Shown: positions 35,229 to 43,095 of the stretch, piece by piece
Layout: each line of letters begins with the position of its first letter
Numbering within the stretch: position 1 is the stretch's first letter
Source of the DNA: an uncultured Bacteroidales bacterium
GTDB taxonomy: Bacteria; Bacteroidota; Bacteroidia; Bacteroidales; P3
NCBI GenBank assembly: GCA_900317285.1
Contig: ONGA01000007.1
Coordinates: 17,662 to 81,661 of the forward strand
Length of the DNA stretch: 64,000 nucleotides
Direction of reading: 5' to 3'
The notes under the pieces: model-generated
What the model saw: the letters and a program-made list of their open reading frames with translations, nothing else
What the model was told of the DNA's origin: nothing
Database searches by the model: none
Program-made: the position numbers and the translations under genes

Positions 35229-37654
35229 AACGACTCGTTAACTTCCTCTTGCTCCTTCTACTCCCTCTCGCTATCCTGGCACAGACTGCCACAGTCAGCG
35301 GCACCGTCACCGACGCCCGCACTGGCGAGACCCTCATCGGCGCCACCGTCGTCGATACCCGTGGCGGAAAGGGTGCCGTCACCAACCTTTATGGCCATTA
35401 TTCCCTCACCCTGCGTCGCGGCGCTGTGACCCTCAAGGCCTCCTTTGTGGGCTATGAGACCCAGACTTTTGACCTCGACCTTGACCGCAACTGTGAACTC
35501 AATGTTAAACTCGAACCCTCGGTGACGCTCCGCGAGGTTACCATCACCGCCGAACGACCCGGCGACACACGCTCGTCGCAGATGAGCGCTGTGCAGATGA
35601 CCATGGAGAAAATCAAGTCCGTACCTGTGATGTTCGGCGAGGCCGACCTCATTAAAGCCCTGCAACTCATGCCTGGTGTGCAGAGTGGCAGCGAAGGCAA
35701 CAGCGGCATGTATGTCCGTGGCGGTGGTCCCGACGAAAACCTTTTCCTGCTCGACGGTGTGCCTCTCTATAATGTTACCCACATGGGAGGCTTCTTCTCG
35801 GCATTCAATACAGACGCCATCAAGAATGTCACCCTTTACAAGGGCTCTTTCCCCGCACGCTTTGGTGGAAGACTCAGTGCCGTCCTCGATGTTACGCAGA
35901 ATAATGGTAACGACCGCGAGCTCCACGGCAATTTCTCGATTGGGCTTATCTCGGCCAAGTTTAATCTTGAGGGGCCCATTGTCAAGGAGCGCACCACGTT
36001 CAGCTTCTCTTTCCGCCGTACCTATGCCGAACTTTTTATCATTCCCACCATTATGGCTCTCAACGACGCCACCAGCGACGAACCCGAGGGGCCTGCCGTG
36101 GCGCAGAACGCCAAATTCGATGCGGGCTATTATTTCTATGACCTCAATGCCAAGGTGACCCATAAATTCAGCGACAAGAGCCGTCTCTACGCCTCTTTCT
36201 ACATGGGCGATGACAAAATCCACGGCAAGGTGCACACTGCCACCTCCCTCGACGAGGATGTCAACCTCTCCTTCTCCAACCTTTGGGGTAATATGGTGGG
36301 GTCGCTGCGCTGGAATTACGCCCTCTCACCCAAGCTTTTCCTCAATGTCAGTGCCGCCTACACGCAATACAAAAACAATATCCTGGGCGATGTCGAGAAA
36401 CTCGCCAGTGAGCACGACCGTGCTGCCTCCACCGTCAGGGGAGACTACCACTCGGGTATTCGCGAAGGTACCCTCCGCGCTGACCTCGATTTCAGCCCTA
36501 ATCCCGACCACAATGCTAAGTTCGGCGCTGTCGTCACACGCCACTGGTTCTCACCTGAAGTCGCCAATGCCGACATCGACTACTTCGACTCTCTCCAGAT
36601 GAACGACACCCTCCATGCCACCATTGACATTGCCTCCGGCGTAATCCTTGCCAACGAATTCTCCCTTTTCGCCGAGGACGACTGGGCTGTCACCGAAACG
36701 TTCAAGCTAAACTATGGTCTCCATCTTGCCGCCTTTAAAGTTGGCAATTCCTTCTATCCTTCTCTTCAGCCCCGCATCTCGGCACGCCTCATGCTCTCCC
36801 CCGACCTGTCTGTCAAACTTGGATATGCACGAATGACGCAGTATGTGCACCTTCTCTCCACCACTTCCGTCACTCTCCCCACCGACCTTTGGGTTCCCGT
36901 CACCGACCGAGTAGAGCCCATGCAAAGCCACCAGATCGCCGGTGGCATCTTTTACAGCCGCAGCGGCATTGCCGACTTCTCTGTCGAGGCGTACTACAAA
37001 AGCATGGACAATCTCATTGAGTACAAGGACGGCGCTACCTTCTTCGGCTCTTATGAGAACTGGGAAAATCTTGTCTATATGGGTCGAGGATGGAGCTACG
37101 GTATCGAGTTTCTGGTCCAGCGCGAAATCGGCAAGCTCACCGGATGGGTGGGCTACACCTGGAGCCGTACCATGCGCCAGTTTGACCGCGACGGCATGCT
37201 CATCAACAACGGTAACCCATTTCCTGCCAAGTACGACCGGCGTCACGACCTTTCTATCGTGCTTAGCTATAAGCTCAACGACCGTATCGACTTCAACGCC
37301 ACCTGGGTCTACTCCACCGGCAACGCCGCGTCCCTTGCTACACAAAGCTATCCCGTGGCACAAGAAAATCCGGACGAATACGACAATGGCTCCGCATCTG
37401 TCAACGTCATCGAAGGACGCAACAACTACCGTATGCCCGACTACCACCGTCTTGACCTCGGCGTTAATTTCCACCGTAAATTCAAACGTGCGCGGCGCAC
37501 CATCAATGTCAGTGTCTATAATGTCTACAACCGTCAGAATCCCTATATGCTCTACAAGTCCTCGCGTGATACCTACCGCAACTATCCTTCAGCTCTCGTC
37601 CAACTCTCCATCTTCCCCATACTTCCTTCCTTCGCCTATACATTATATTTTTAA
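35225..37654 (+). CDS. TonB-dependent receptor with carboxypeptidase-like N-terminal domain
   Basis: This is an outer-membrane transporter of 809 residues. It has a signal peptide (LLLLLLPLAILAQ), then a carboxypeptidase-D regulatory-like beta-sandwich (about 22-110, SGTVTDARTGETLIGATVV), a plug domain (about 120-230, with LMPGVQSGSEGNSGMYVRGG, LLDGVPLYN and FPARFGGRLSAVLDV) and a 22-strand-type barrel ending in aromatic YTLYF. The downstream DUF4249 lipoprotein is its usual partner in Bacteroidetes. The substrate is unknown; the pair is outside typical SusC/SusD systems. Start ATGA overlaps folK by 4 bp. Confidence 0.92.
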   Translation: MKRLVNFLLLLLLPLAILAQTATVSGTVTDARTGETLIGATVVDTRGGKGAVTNLYGHYSLTLRRGAVTLKASFVGYETQTFDLDLDRNCELNVKLEPSVTLREVTITAERPGDTRSSQMSAVQMTMEKIKSVPVMFGEADLIKALQLMPGVQSGSEGNSGMYVRGGGPDENLFLLDGVPLYNVTHMGGFFSAFNTDAIKNVTLYKGSFPARFGGRLSAVLDVTQNNGNDRELHGNFSIGLISAKFNLEGPIVKERTTFSFSFRRTYAELFIIPTIMALNDATSDEPEGPAVAQNAKFDAGYYFYDLNAKVTHKFSDKSRLYASFYMGDDKIHGKVHTATSLDEDVNLSFSNLWGNMVGSLRWNYALSPKLFLNVSAAYTQYKNNILGDVEKLASEHDRAASTVRGDYHSGIREGTLRADLDFSPNPDHNAKFGAVVTRHWFSPEVANADIDYFDSLQMNDTLHATIDIASGVILANEFSLFAEDDWAVTETFKLNYGLHLAAFKVGNSFYPSLQPRISARLMLSPDLSVKLGYARMTQYVHLLSTTSVTLPTDLWVPVTDRVEPMQSHQIAGGIFYSRSGIADFSVEAYYKSMDNLIEYKDGATFFGSYENWENLVYMGRGWSYGIEFLVQREIGKLTGWVGYTWSRTMRQFDRDGMLINNGNPFPAKYDRRHDLSIVLSYKLNDRIDFNATWVYSTGNAASLATQSYPVAQENPDEYDNGSASVNVIEGRNNYRMPDYHRLDLGVNFHRKFKRARRTINVSVYNVYNRQNPYMLYKSSRDTYRNYPSALVQLSIFPILPSFAYTLYF

Positions 37655-37712
37655 TCAGAAGACCATCACTTTAAATACTAGACCCACTCGACACATCTAA
37701 AAAGAAGAAAAA

Positions 37713-38651
37713 ATGAAAAAGACTCACATCCTTCTCTTGTTCCTCGCAGTGCTTGCCGTTGCGGGCTGCGAGAAAGTTCTTGAGATTGACCCTGACCCAT
37801 CAAAAGCGGGATTAGTCCTTAACGCTATCCCCTCCGCAGGCAAGCCAGCCTTCGTCTATTTCGCCAATACCCGATTCTTCCTTGATACCTCCAACAATCA
37901 ACCCATTCCGGGTGCCACACTCTCGCTCTACGTCAACGGTATCCCGCAGACGCTTGATTCCATTGTCCGCTGCCGTTATCATTTTTCCTACCTCGGTAAT
38001 CCTGGAGACACTCTCGAGGTTCGCGGCACATCCCCATCAGGCAACGTCTATGCCAAAACTTATATTCCCCTCGTCCCAACTATCTCCAATATCAGTCTCC
38101 TGCGTGACACCGGCGGCTACTCCCTTCGCTACTATAATGTCGACTTCAACTTCCAGGATCATCTCGGTATCGACGAATACTATAATCTCTATGTCTCTGT
38201 TCGTGACAGCGGTGCACGCTTTAACGAGTGGAAGCAGAAACTCGACACCGTCGACACCGTCCACTCTACCTATTTTGCTCTCCGCTACAACCCCGAAATT
38301 GCAGACCAGGCTTCTTATGTCAACCCGCTTATGGGACTGCTGTTTACACGTAATCTATTTAACGACAGCGATATTGATGGGCGGAATTATCCTGTCCGTA
38401 TGCAAATTCTTCACCTTGTCGACACCACCGAAGTGCAGCCCTTCAAGCACGAATACACTGTCACCCTCGAGTCAATGACCTTCGCGCGCCTGCGATACCT
38501 TATAGATGTCTCGCGCCAGGGCTCCTCCTCCAGCTTCTTCTCCGAACAAGGACAGGTGCGTGGAAATGTAGATGGGGCTTACGGTATCTTTGCTGGCAAT
38601 GCCGTCTCTAAATTCACTTTCTGGCCCGATACACTCTCCACTCTTCCGTAG
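37713..38651 (+). CDS. DUF4249-family lipoprotein, partner of the TonB receptor
   Basis: The 312-residue product has lipobox VAGC (Cys at about 19), then EKVLEIDPDPSKAGLVLNAI and an Ig-like segment with PIPGATLSLYVNG, the pattern of DUF4249 proteins. These are outer-membrane lipoproteins encoded next to TonB-dependent receptors of the carboxypeptidase-like class, as here (58 bp gap). They are presumed to bind substrate or form a lid for the receptor, but no function is established. A T-rich region and the rplU promoter follow. Confidence 0.88.
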   Translation: MKKTHILLLFLAVLAVAGCEKVLEIDPDPSKAGLVLNAIPSAGKPAFVYFANTRFFLDTSNNQPIPGATLSLYVNGIPQTLDSIVRCRYHFSYLGNPGDTLEVRGTSPSGNVYAKTYIPLVPTISNISLLRDTGGYSLRYYNVDFNFQDHLGIDEYYNLYVSVRDSGARFNEWKQKLDTVDTVHSTYFALRYNPEIADQASYVNPLMGLLFTRNLFNDSDIDGRNYPVRMQILHLVDTTEVQPFKHEYTVTLESMTFARLRYLIDVSRQGSSSSFFSEQGQVRGNVDGAYGIFAGNAVSKFTFWPDTLSTLP

Positions 38652-38678
38652 ATTTCATGAAAGAAAAATAAAAAAAAT

Positions 38679-38709
38679 TTTGCCAGTTTCGAAAATAGTT
38701 GTATTTTTG
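38679..38709 (+). promoter_or_regulatory. Promoter of rplU-rpmA
   Basis: TTTG (38679-38682), 19 bp, TATTTTTG (38702-38709) make a full Bacteroidetes consensus. The predicted start near 38715 leaves a leader of about 60 nt before rplU. Confidence 0.88.
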
Positions 38710-38776
38710 CAATCCGAAATCGAGGTGAAAAAGCCTCCGGAAATGAGTGAAAGTAATTAAAAATTAAACAGTTAAA

Positions 38777-39085
38777 ATGTACGCAATCGTAGAAATCGCA
38801 GGTAAGCAATTCAAGGTCGCCCAAGATCAGAAGATCTTCGTCAACCGCCTGAAGAACGATGAGGGCAGCGAAGTTTCTTTTGACACCGTGATGCTTAAAG
38901 ACAATGATGGCAACGTCGAGGTTGGCAAACCTTACATTGCTGGCGCTAATGTAAAGGCTACCGTCCTCCGCCACCTTAAGGGCGATAAGGTTTTGGTGTT
39001 CAAGAAAATCCGTCGTAAAGGCTATCAGAAAATGAATGGTCACCGCGACTATCTGACCCAAATCAAAATCGATAGCATCAATTAA
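38777..39085 (+). CDS. rplU: Large-subunit ribosomal protein bL21
   Basis: bL21 is a 50S subunit protein that binds 23S rRNA. The 102-residue product has the canonical MYAIVEIAGKQFKVAQDQ start and the KVLVFKKIRRKGYQKMNGHR signature near the C-terminus. It is followed 26 bp later by rpmA, the near-universal order. Its own promoter lies at 38679-38709. Confidence 0.98.
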   Translation: MYAIVEIAGKQFKVAQDQKIFVNRLKNDEGSEVSFDTVMLKDNDGNVEVGKPYIAGANVKATVLRHLKGDKVLVFKKIRRKGYQKMNGHRDYLTQIKIDSIN

Positions 39086-39111
39086 GTCTAACCTTTTAAA
39101 AACAGTATATC

Positions 39112-39372
39112 ATGGCTCATAAAAAAGGTGTTGGTAGTTCCAGTAACGGTCGCGAATCCGAAAGCAAACGTTTAGGCGTCAAAATCTTTGGTGGTCAGAA
39201 ATGCATCGCCGGCAACATCATCGTTCGCCAGCGCGGTACCGCCCACAACCCCGGTCAGAACGTTGGTATGGGTAAGGACCACACCCTCTTCGCTCTTGTC
39301 GACGGCGTCGTCAAGTTCCACAAAGGTCGCGAAGACCGCAGCTATGTCTCCGTCGTTCCCGCCGAAGAATAG
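39112..39372 (+). CDS. rpmA: Large-subunit ribosomal protein bL27
   Basis: bL27 lies near the peptidyl-transferase centre. The 86-residue product begins [20 protein letters not shown] and contains [21 protein letters not shown], both diagnostic. There is no N-terminal cleavable extension of the kind found in many Firmicutes. It is the last gene of the rplU transcript, ended by the hairpin at 39418-39447. Confidence 0.98.
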   Translation: MAHKKGVGSSSNGRESESKRLGVKIFGGQKCIAGNIIVRQRGTAHNPGQNVGMGKDHTLFALVDGVVKFHKGREDRSYVSVVPAEE

Positions 39373-39417
39373 TTCCCTCAACAAGAAGAGTAATTTTTTT
39401 TCATAGTTTTGCGATTG

Positions 39418-39447
39418 GCCTATCCTGTCTTGGGGTAGGCTTTTTTT
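39418..39447. terminator. Intrinsic terminator between convergent genes
   Basis: An 8-bp stem GCCTATCC (39418-39425) with GGGTAGGC (39433-39440, one G-U pair) is followed by seven T (39441-39447). The T-run overlaps the stop codon of the convergent DAHP synthase gene. Confidence 0.85.
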
Positions 39448-40489
39448 ATGTCTCCATTTGCATGCGGATGCTCTCTGCATGTATCTTCTCCAGCAAATCT
39501 TTGGTGAAGTTGCCGTCGAGCCCCAGAACCTCAGCCATCTGCATGCGGTCTTGCATCACGGCTTCCCAACGTTTCGACTGGTATACAGCCATCTGCCCTT
39601 CACGCTTTACAGACGCTATTTCTTTGGATAGGTTCATGCGGCGACTTAATAGTCGCAGCATCTCGTGGTCGATAGTGTCAATTTGTTCACGTAGGGGTTC
39701 CAGGACAATGTCTGTACGCTGTATTGCGTCTGTATTGCCTGCCCTTTCACGCATAGTCGAGGCTATCGACTGGAGTTCTGCAGGGGTAATCTGCTGGGCG
39801 GCATCGGTCCATGCTTCGGCAGGGGAGGGGTGTACTTCAATCATCAGCCCGTCGTAGTCAAGCTGTAGGGCTACTTCCGCCAAAGGCATAATCAAATCAC
39901 GACGGCCGCCAATATGGCTTGGGTCGCACAGAATGGGAGTCTCGGGCAGTTGTCGCCGCAACTCCATGGCTACCTCCCACATGGGGGCATTGCGGTAGTT
40001 GTCGTTGTCATATAAATTGAAGCCACGGTGTATGGCGGCGATGTCTGCCACTCCTGCTGCTGCGATGCGCTCGATGGCTCCCAACCATAACCGCACGTCA
40101 GGGCACACGGGGTTTTTTACCATCACATGCATGTCGCATCCTTGCAGTGAACTGCAAATCTCCTCTACCATGAAGGGATTGGTGGTCGTCCGGGCCCCTA
40201 GCCACACGTATTCAATGCCATACTGTTGGCATAACTCCACATGCTCGGGACGCGCTACTTCGCAGCAATAATGTACGCCATACTCTTTCGATAACTCCTG
40301 CATCCAGGCTAAGGCGGGCTCGCCAAGTCCCTCAAAACCGCCGGGTCGCGTGCGTGGTTTCCATACGCCAGCGCGTATCAGATGCACTTGCGGTATCTTC
40401 GACAAGGCTTCTGTCACCTGCCGCAACTGTCCGAGGCTCTCCACGCTGCAAGGGCCTGCAATGAGATAGGGTCTTTCGGTCTTTTCCAT
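39446..40489 (-). CDS. Bifunctional DAHP synthase / chorismate mutase
   Basis: The N-terminal part (about 1-255) is a class I, KDO8P-synthase-like DAHP synthase, joining phosphoenolpyruvate and erythrose-4-phosphate: YLIAGPCSVES, AGVWKPRTRPGGFEGLGE, VKNPVCPDV, ILCDPSHIGGRRD and MIEVHPSPAEAWTD. The C-terminal 85 residues are an AroQ chorismate mutase helix bundle (EPLREQIDTIDHEMLRLLSRR, then ASVKREGQ). The fusion is normal in Bacteroidetes and feeds tyrosine/phenylalanine synthesis. The start at 40489 (MEKTERPYLIAGPCS, 347 residues) is chosen because a -7 box lies at 40500-40507; the longer frame from 40522 would begin upstream of that promoter. Confidence 0.93.
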   Translation of the reverse strand: MEKTERPYLIAGPCSVESLGQLRQVTEALSKIPQVHLIRAGVWKPRTRPGGFEGLGEPALAWMQELSKEYGVHYCCEVARPEHVELCQQYGIEYVWLGARTTTNPFMVEEICSSLQGCDMHVMVKNPVCPDVRLWLGAIERIAAAGVADIAAIHRGFNLYDNDNYRNAPMWEVAMELRRQLPETPILCDPSHIGGRRDLIMPLAEVALQLDYDGLMIEVHPSPAEAWTDAAQQITPAELQSIASTMRERAGNTDAIQRTDIVLEPLREQIDTIDHEMLRLLSRRMNLSKEIASVKREGQMAVYQSKRWEAVMQDRMQMAEVLGLDGNFTKDLLEKIHAESIRMQMET

Positions 40490-40499
40490 AATCAATTTG

Positions 40500-40507
40500 C
40501 AAAAATA
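40500..40507 (-). promoter_or_regulatory. -7 promoter element of the DAHP synthase/chorismate mutase gene
   Basis: On the minus strand the sequence reads TATTTTTG, a full TAnnTTTG match, ending 11 bp before the chosen ATG. The mRNA would have a leader of only a few nucleotides. No clear TTTG is seen 19-21 bp upstream. Confidence 0.55.
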
Positions 40508-40542
40508 CGCAATTTTTTTCACATATCATCGTTATTATCAAC

Positions 40543-41088
40543 ATGAAAGTGAAATATCTCAAACTCAAGAACTGGTTCCTGCTTACTGTCATGGGTGCTT
40601 TGGGACTTTCTTCTTGTCACTGCCACAAACAGTTGGCCGAGCCTCAAGAAGAACCGGAACCTGCCATTCGTGACCGCGGTGAGATACGCGTCATGTATGG
40701 CGTGCCGACCATGAATTTCATGATACGTGGACAGGTGAAGGATACCGATGGACGCCCAGTGAAGGATATCCGTGTTAATATGCTGGAACGGAATATGGAG
40801 GTGAAGGACGGCGAACTGCAGGGCGACCCCGAGCGGGTGAAGGAATGGCTCGACGGCACAGCGGTAAAGACCGATGGGGACGGCAATTTCGTCATCAGCA
40901 ACAGAGGCATCCCGCAGGAAGAGATAAAACTGATGGTGCGCGACGTTGACGGTTCAGAGAACGGCGAGTACAAGAATCAGCTGTTTGAAATGAAGGTGCA
41001 ACAAGCTGACGTGGACCGCACCGGAGCTGGCGGCTGGAACCAAGGATCCTTCAACAAAGAAGTGGAGATAAAACTGGAAAATAAATAA
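40543..41088 (+). CDS. Putative lipoprotein of the radical SAM/lipoprotein system
   Basis: The 181-residue product has a signal with lipobox LSSC (Cys25) followed by HCH. A short conserved block, MYGVPTMNFMIRGQVKD, leads into a carboxypeptidase-regulatory-like beta-sandwich (DGRPVKDIRVNML, KTDGDGNFVIS, IPQEEIKLMVRDVDG). This matches the family always found beside a particular radical SAM/SPASM enzyme in Bacteroidetes (the rSAM/lipoprotein pair, TIGR04134-like by recall). The lipoprotein may be the substrate of the enzyme, but no modification is known. The radical SAM start codon lies 3 bp after this stop, so translation is probably coupled. Confidence 0.85.
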   Translation: MKVKYLKLKNWFLLTVMGALGLSSCHCHKQLAEPQEEPEPAIRDRGEIRVMYGVPTMNFMIRGQVKDTDGRPVKDIRVNMLERNMEVKDGELQGDPERVKEWLDGTAVKTDGDGNFVISNRGIPQEEIKLMVRDVDGSENGEYKNQLFEMKVQQADVDRTGAGGWNQGSFNKEVEIKLENK

Positions 41089-41090
41089 AC

Positions 41091-42167
41091 TTGTCTTTTC
41101 CCCTCAAACAACGTATCGGTCTCGAGCTGCAGCGATCGCTGCGGCGCACCAACGAGAAGTTGCATCCGCTACGCACGCTCTTTTGGGAGTGCACATTGCA
41201 GTGTAATATGAGTTGCCGCCATTGCGGGAGCGACTGCAAGGTGGCTCCAGCGGTGAAGGATATGCCAGCGGCAGATTTCTTAGGTGTTATTGATTCCATC
41301 ACTCCACATGTAGACCCGCATCAGCTCTTCATTATTTTTACAGGCGGAGAGGCTCTGTTGCGTCCCGATATTGAGGATGTGGGAATGGAACTATACCGCC
41401 GCGAATATCCGTGGGGTGTGGTCACCAACGGCTTCCTTCTGGATGAGAAACGGCTGGAAAGCCTGATGGCTAGCGGTATGCACAGCATTACAGTGAGTCT
41501 CGACGGCTTCGAGGAGCAGCACAACTGGATACGGCGTCACCCGCAGTCGTTCGTGAAGGCGGTAGAAGCTATCAAGTTACTTGCCAGGCAGAAGGATATC
41601 CTGTGGGATGTCGTTACCTGTGTTAACCCGCGGAACTACCCTCACCTGGAGGAATTTAAGGAGTTTTTGGTTTCATTGGGCGTTCCCGCCTGGCGCTTGT
41701 TCAGCATATTCCCCATGGGCCGTGCTGCTAGTGACCCTGAGTTGCAGCTGAGTGATGAGCAATTCTGTGGCATACTTGATTTCATTGAAGAGACGCGACA
41801 CGCCACGTCCGCAATCGACGTCAGTTATGCTTGCGAAGGCTTCCTCGGCCCTTACGAGCAGCGCGTCCGTGACCATTTCTTCTACTGCCGCAGCGGCGTG
41901 GAGGTGGCGAGCATACGTTGTGACGGCGCTATCAGCGGCTGCACCTCTGTGCGCAGTCACATGGATCAGGGCAACATATACCGCGACGATTTCTGGGATG
42001 TCTGGCAGAACCGGTTCCAGGTGATGCGCGACCGAAGCTGGGCTAGGAAAGACCAGTGCAAAAACTGTAAAGTGTGGCGCTACTGTGAAGGATCAGGCCT
42101 CCATCTCTATGATGACAATGGCAACCTGCTGGTCTGCCATTACCATCGGATTAATCCAAATTTGTGA
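41091..42167 (+). CDS. Radical SAM/SPASM enzyme of the rSAM/lipoprotein system
   Basis: The 358-residue product has the radical SAM Cx3Cx2C motif in CTLQCNMSCRHCGSDC (CNMSCRHC), binding a 4Fe-4S cluster that cleaves SAM, plus the glycine-rich FTGGEALL. The C-terminal SPASM region shows cysteines for auxiliary clusters (IRCDGAISGCTS, KDQCKNCKVWRYCEGSG, LLVCHYH). It matches the enzyme paired with the preceding lipoprotein (TIGR04133-like by recall). SPASM enzymes usually modify peptides. The start is TTG (41091): a stop in the same frame at 41082-41084 leaves no other candidate, and it lies just after the lipoprotein stop. Its 3' end overlaps the convergent gene by 17 bp. Confidence 0.88.
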   Translation: MSFPLKQRIGLELQRSLRRTNEKLHPLRTLFWECTLQCNMSCRHCGSDCKVAPAVKDMPAADFLGVIDSITPHVDPHQLFIIFTGGEALLRPDIEDVGMELYRREYPWGVVTNGFLLDEKRLESLMASGMHSITVSLDGFEEQHNWIRRHPQSFVKAVEAIKLLARQKDILWDVVTCVNPRNYPHLEEFKEFLVSLGVPAWRLFSIFPMGRAASDPELQLSDEQFCGILDFIEETRHATSAIDVSYACEGFLGPYEQRVRDHFFYCRSGVEVASIRCDGAISGCTSVRSHMDQGNIYRDDFWDVWQNRFQVMRDRSWARKDQCKNCKVWRYCEGSGLHLYDDNGNLLVCHYHRINPNL

Positions 42168-42891
42168 CGGAAGAGGCTCCGGAAGTGTGACATTTGACGA
42201 CGGGGGTGCATCCGTCGGAGAGGGTGCGGTAGGAGAGGTGGCTGGCGCCGCTGACATCCATGCGCAGGCTTTCGCAGCATAGTACATTGGCCGACGAGGA
42301 GCCACTCATATCACCTTCCACGTTGGAGGCGTCGAAGTTAGAGGCATCGAGGTGGCAGGCGCCGCTGATGTCGATGTCAAGTATGGCGGTGCTGCCGCTC
42401 AGATAGGCAGTCGAGGCACCGCTGGCATCAAGTTCCAGTTTCGTGGCTTGTTTTATCTCCCCGGAGAACAGTGAGGCACCGGTGAGATCAATGCTTATTT
42501 CTTTGGCCAGGAGTGGGCTGCTGGAGGTGAAGCTGGAGGCCCCGCTGAGGTCGATGTCGCAGAGCGATGGGTTGTAGGGTAGCAGCACCGATGCTTCGCT
42601 GGTATGGGCGGTGGTGCCTTTTTTGAGTTTTATCTTGAGGGTGCCGCCTTCGATGAGGAAGACTACACGGTCGTGCAGGTCGGCGGCAATGGTGATGGTG
42701 GGCACACTGACCGTATCACACATCGTGACGTCGAATGCGTGGCTTACCTCCAGTTCGTGGTAGGTGCCGTTGAGGGCATAAGTGCGAGTCTCGACAGGAC
42801 CATAGTCCTGGTCTATGTCGTTTGTGTTGATGGTGATGTTGCAGCTTGTGAGAAGCGTTGCTGCTGCCAACAGGATGATGATTCTATGCAT
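42151..42891 (-). CDS. DUF2807 (putative auto-transporter adhesin head GIN domain) lipoprotein
   Basis: The 246-residue product has a signal with lipobox LTSC (Cys17) and a beta-solenoid of repeated short turns rich in SGAS (DLSGASSFTSSS, DLTGASLFSGE, DASGASTAYLSG, DISGACHLDAS, DVSGASHLSY), the pattern of head GIN/DUF2807 proteins. It is expected to be lipid-anchored in the envelope; its function is unknown. ATG 42891 is preferred over ATG 42912 because the -7 box (42917-42924) would place the transcript start at about 42910-42913, on top of the latter. Its last 17 bp overlap the end of the radical SAM gene on the other strand. Confidence 0.85.
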   Translation of the reverse strand: MHRIIILLAAATLLTSCNITINTNDIDQDYGPVETRTYALNGTYHELEVSHAFDVTMCDTVSVPTITIAADLHDRVVFLIEGGTLKIKLKKGTTAHTSEASVLLPYNPSLCDIDLSGASSFTSSSPLLAKEISIDLTGASLFSGEIKQATKLELDASGASTAYLSGSTAILDIDISGACHLDASNFDASNVEGDMSGSSSANVLCCESLRMDVSGASHLSYRTLSDGCTPVVKCHTSGASSVTNLD

Positions 42892-42916
42892 GGTGACGGG
42901 TGTTGATTTCATGCGG

Positions 42917-42924
42917 CAAAGATA
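42917..42924 (-). promoter_or_regulatory. -7 promoter element of the DUF2807 gene
   Basis: The minus strand reads TATCTTTG, a perfect TAnnTTTG. It is back to back with the metK promoter (42932-42962), so this 50-bp stretch drives divergent transcription. The upstream TTTG is not evident. Confidence 0.6.
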
Positions 42925-42931
42925 CAAATAT

Positions 42932-42962
42932 TTTGTTACATGGATAAAAGTTTGTATCTTTG
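42932..42962 (+). promoter_or_regulatory. Promoter of metK
   Basis: TTTG (42932-42935), 19 bp, TATCTTTG (42955-42962) form a complete Bacteroidetes promoter. The predicted transcript begins near 42968, immediately before the riboswitch-like sequence. Confidence 0.9.
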
Positions 42963-42971
42963 CATCCCGAA

Positions 42972-43022
42972 ATGTGGATAGATTTGTAATGATTGCAACC
43001 ACTTGAAAAAATGCTAAAGCAC
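42972..43022 (+). ncRNA. SAM-II (SAM-alpha type) riboswitch upstream of metK
   Basis: The leader carries, in the right order and spacing, the elements I recall as conserved in SAM-II: GTGG (42974-42977) that pairs with CCAC (42999-43002) to form P1, the loop motif GATTTG (42981-42986), TTGCAACCAC (42993-43002) and the downstream GCTAAAG (43013-43019) that takes part in the pseudoknot. It sits between a strong promoter and metK, the SAM synthetase gene, a target expected for SAM feedback. The riboswitch starts close to the predicted transcription start. The P1 helix here is short, and I could not verify the pseudoknot pairs by computation. Control would probably be at translation. Confidence 0.72.
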
Positions 43023-43095
43023 TAATTCAACGGTAATTTCAGTACAATCTTTTCACTGTTAAAACAAGGTATTAACAGTTAAAAGTAATGTAATT

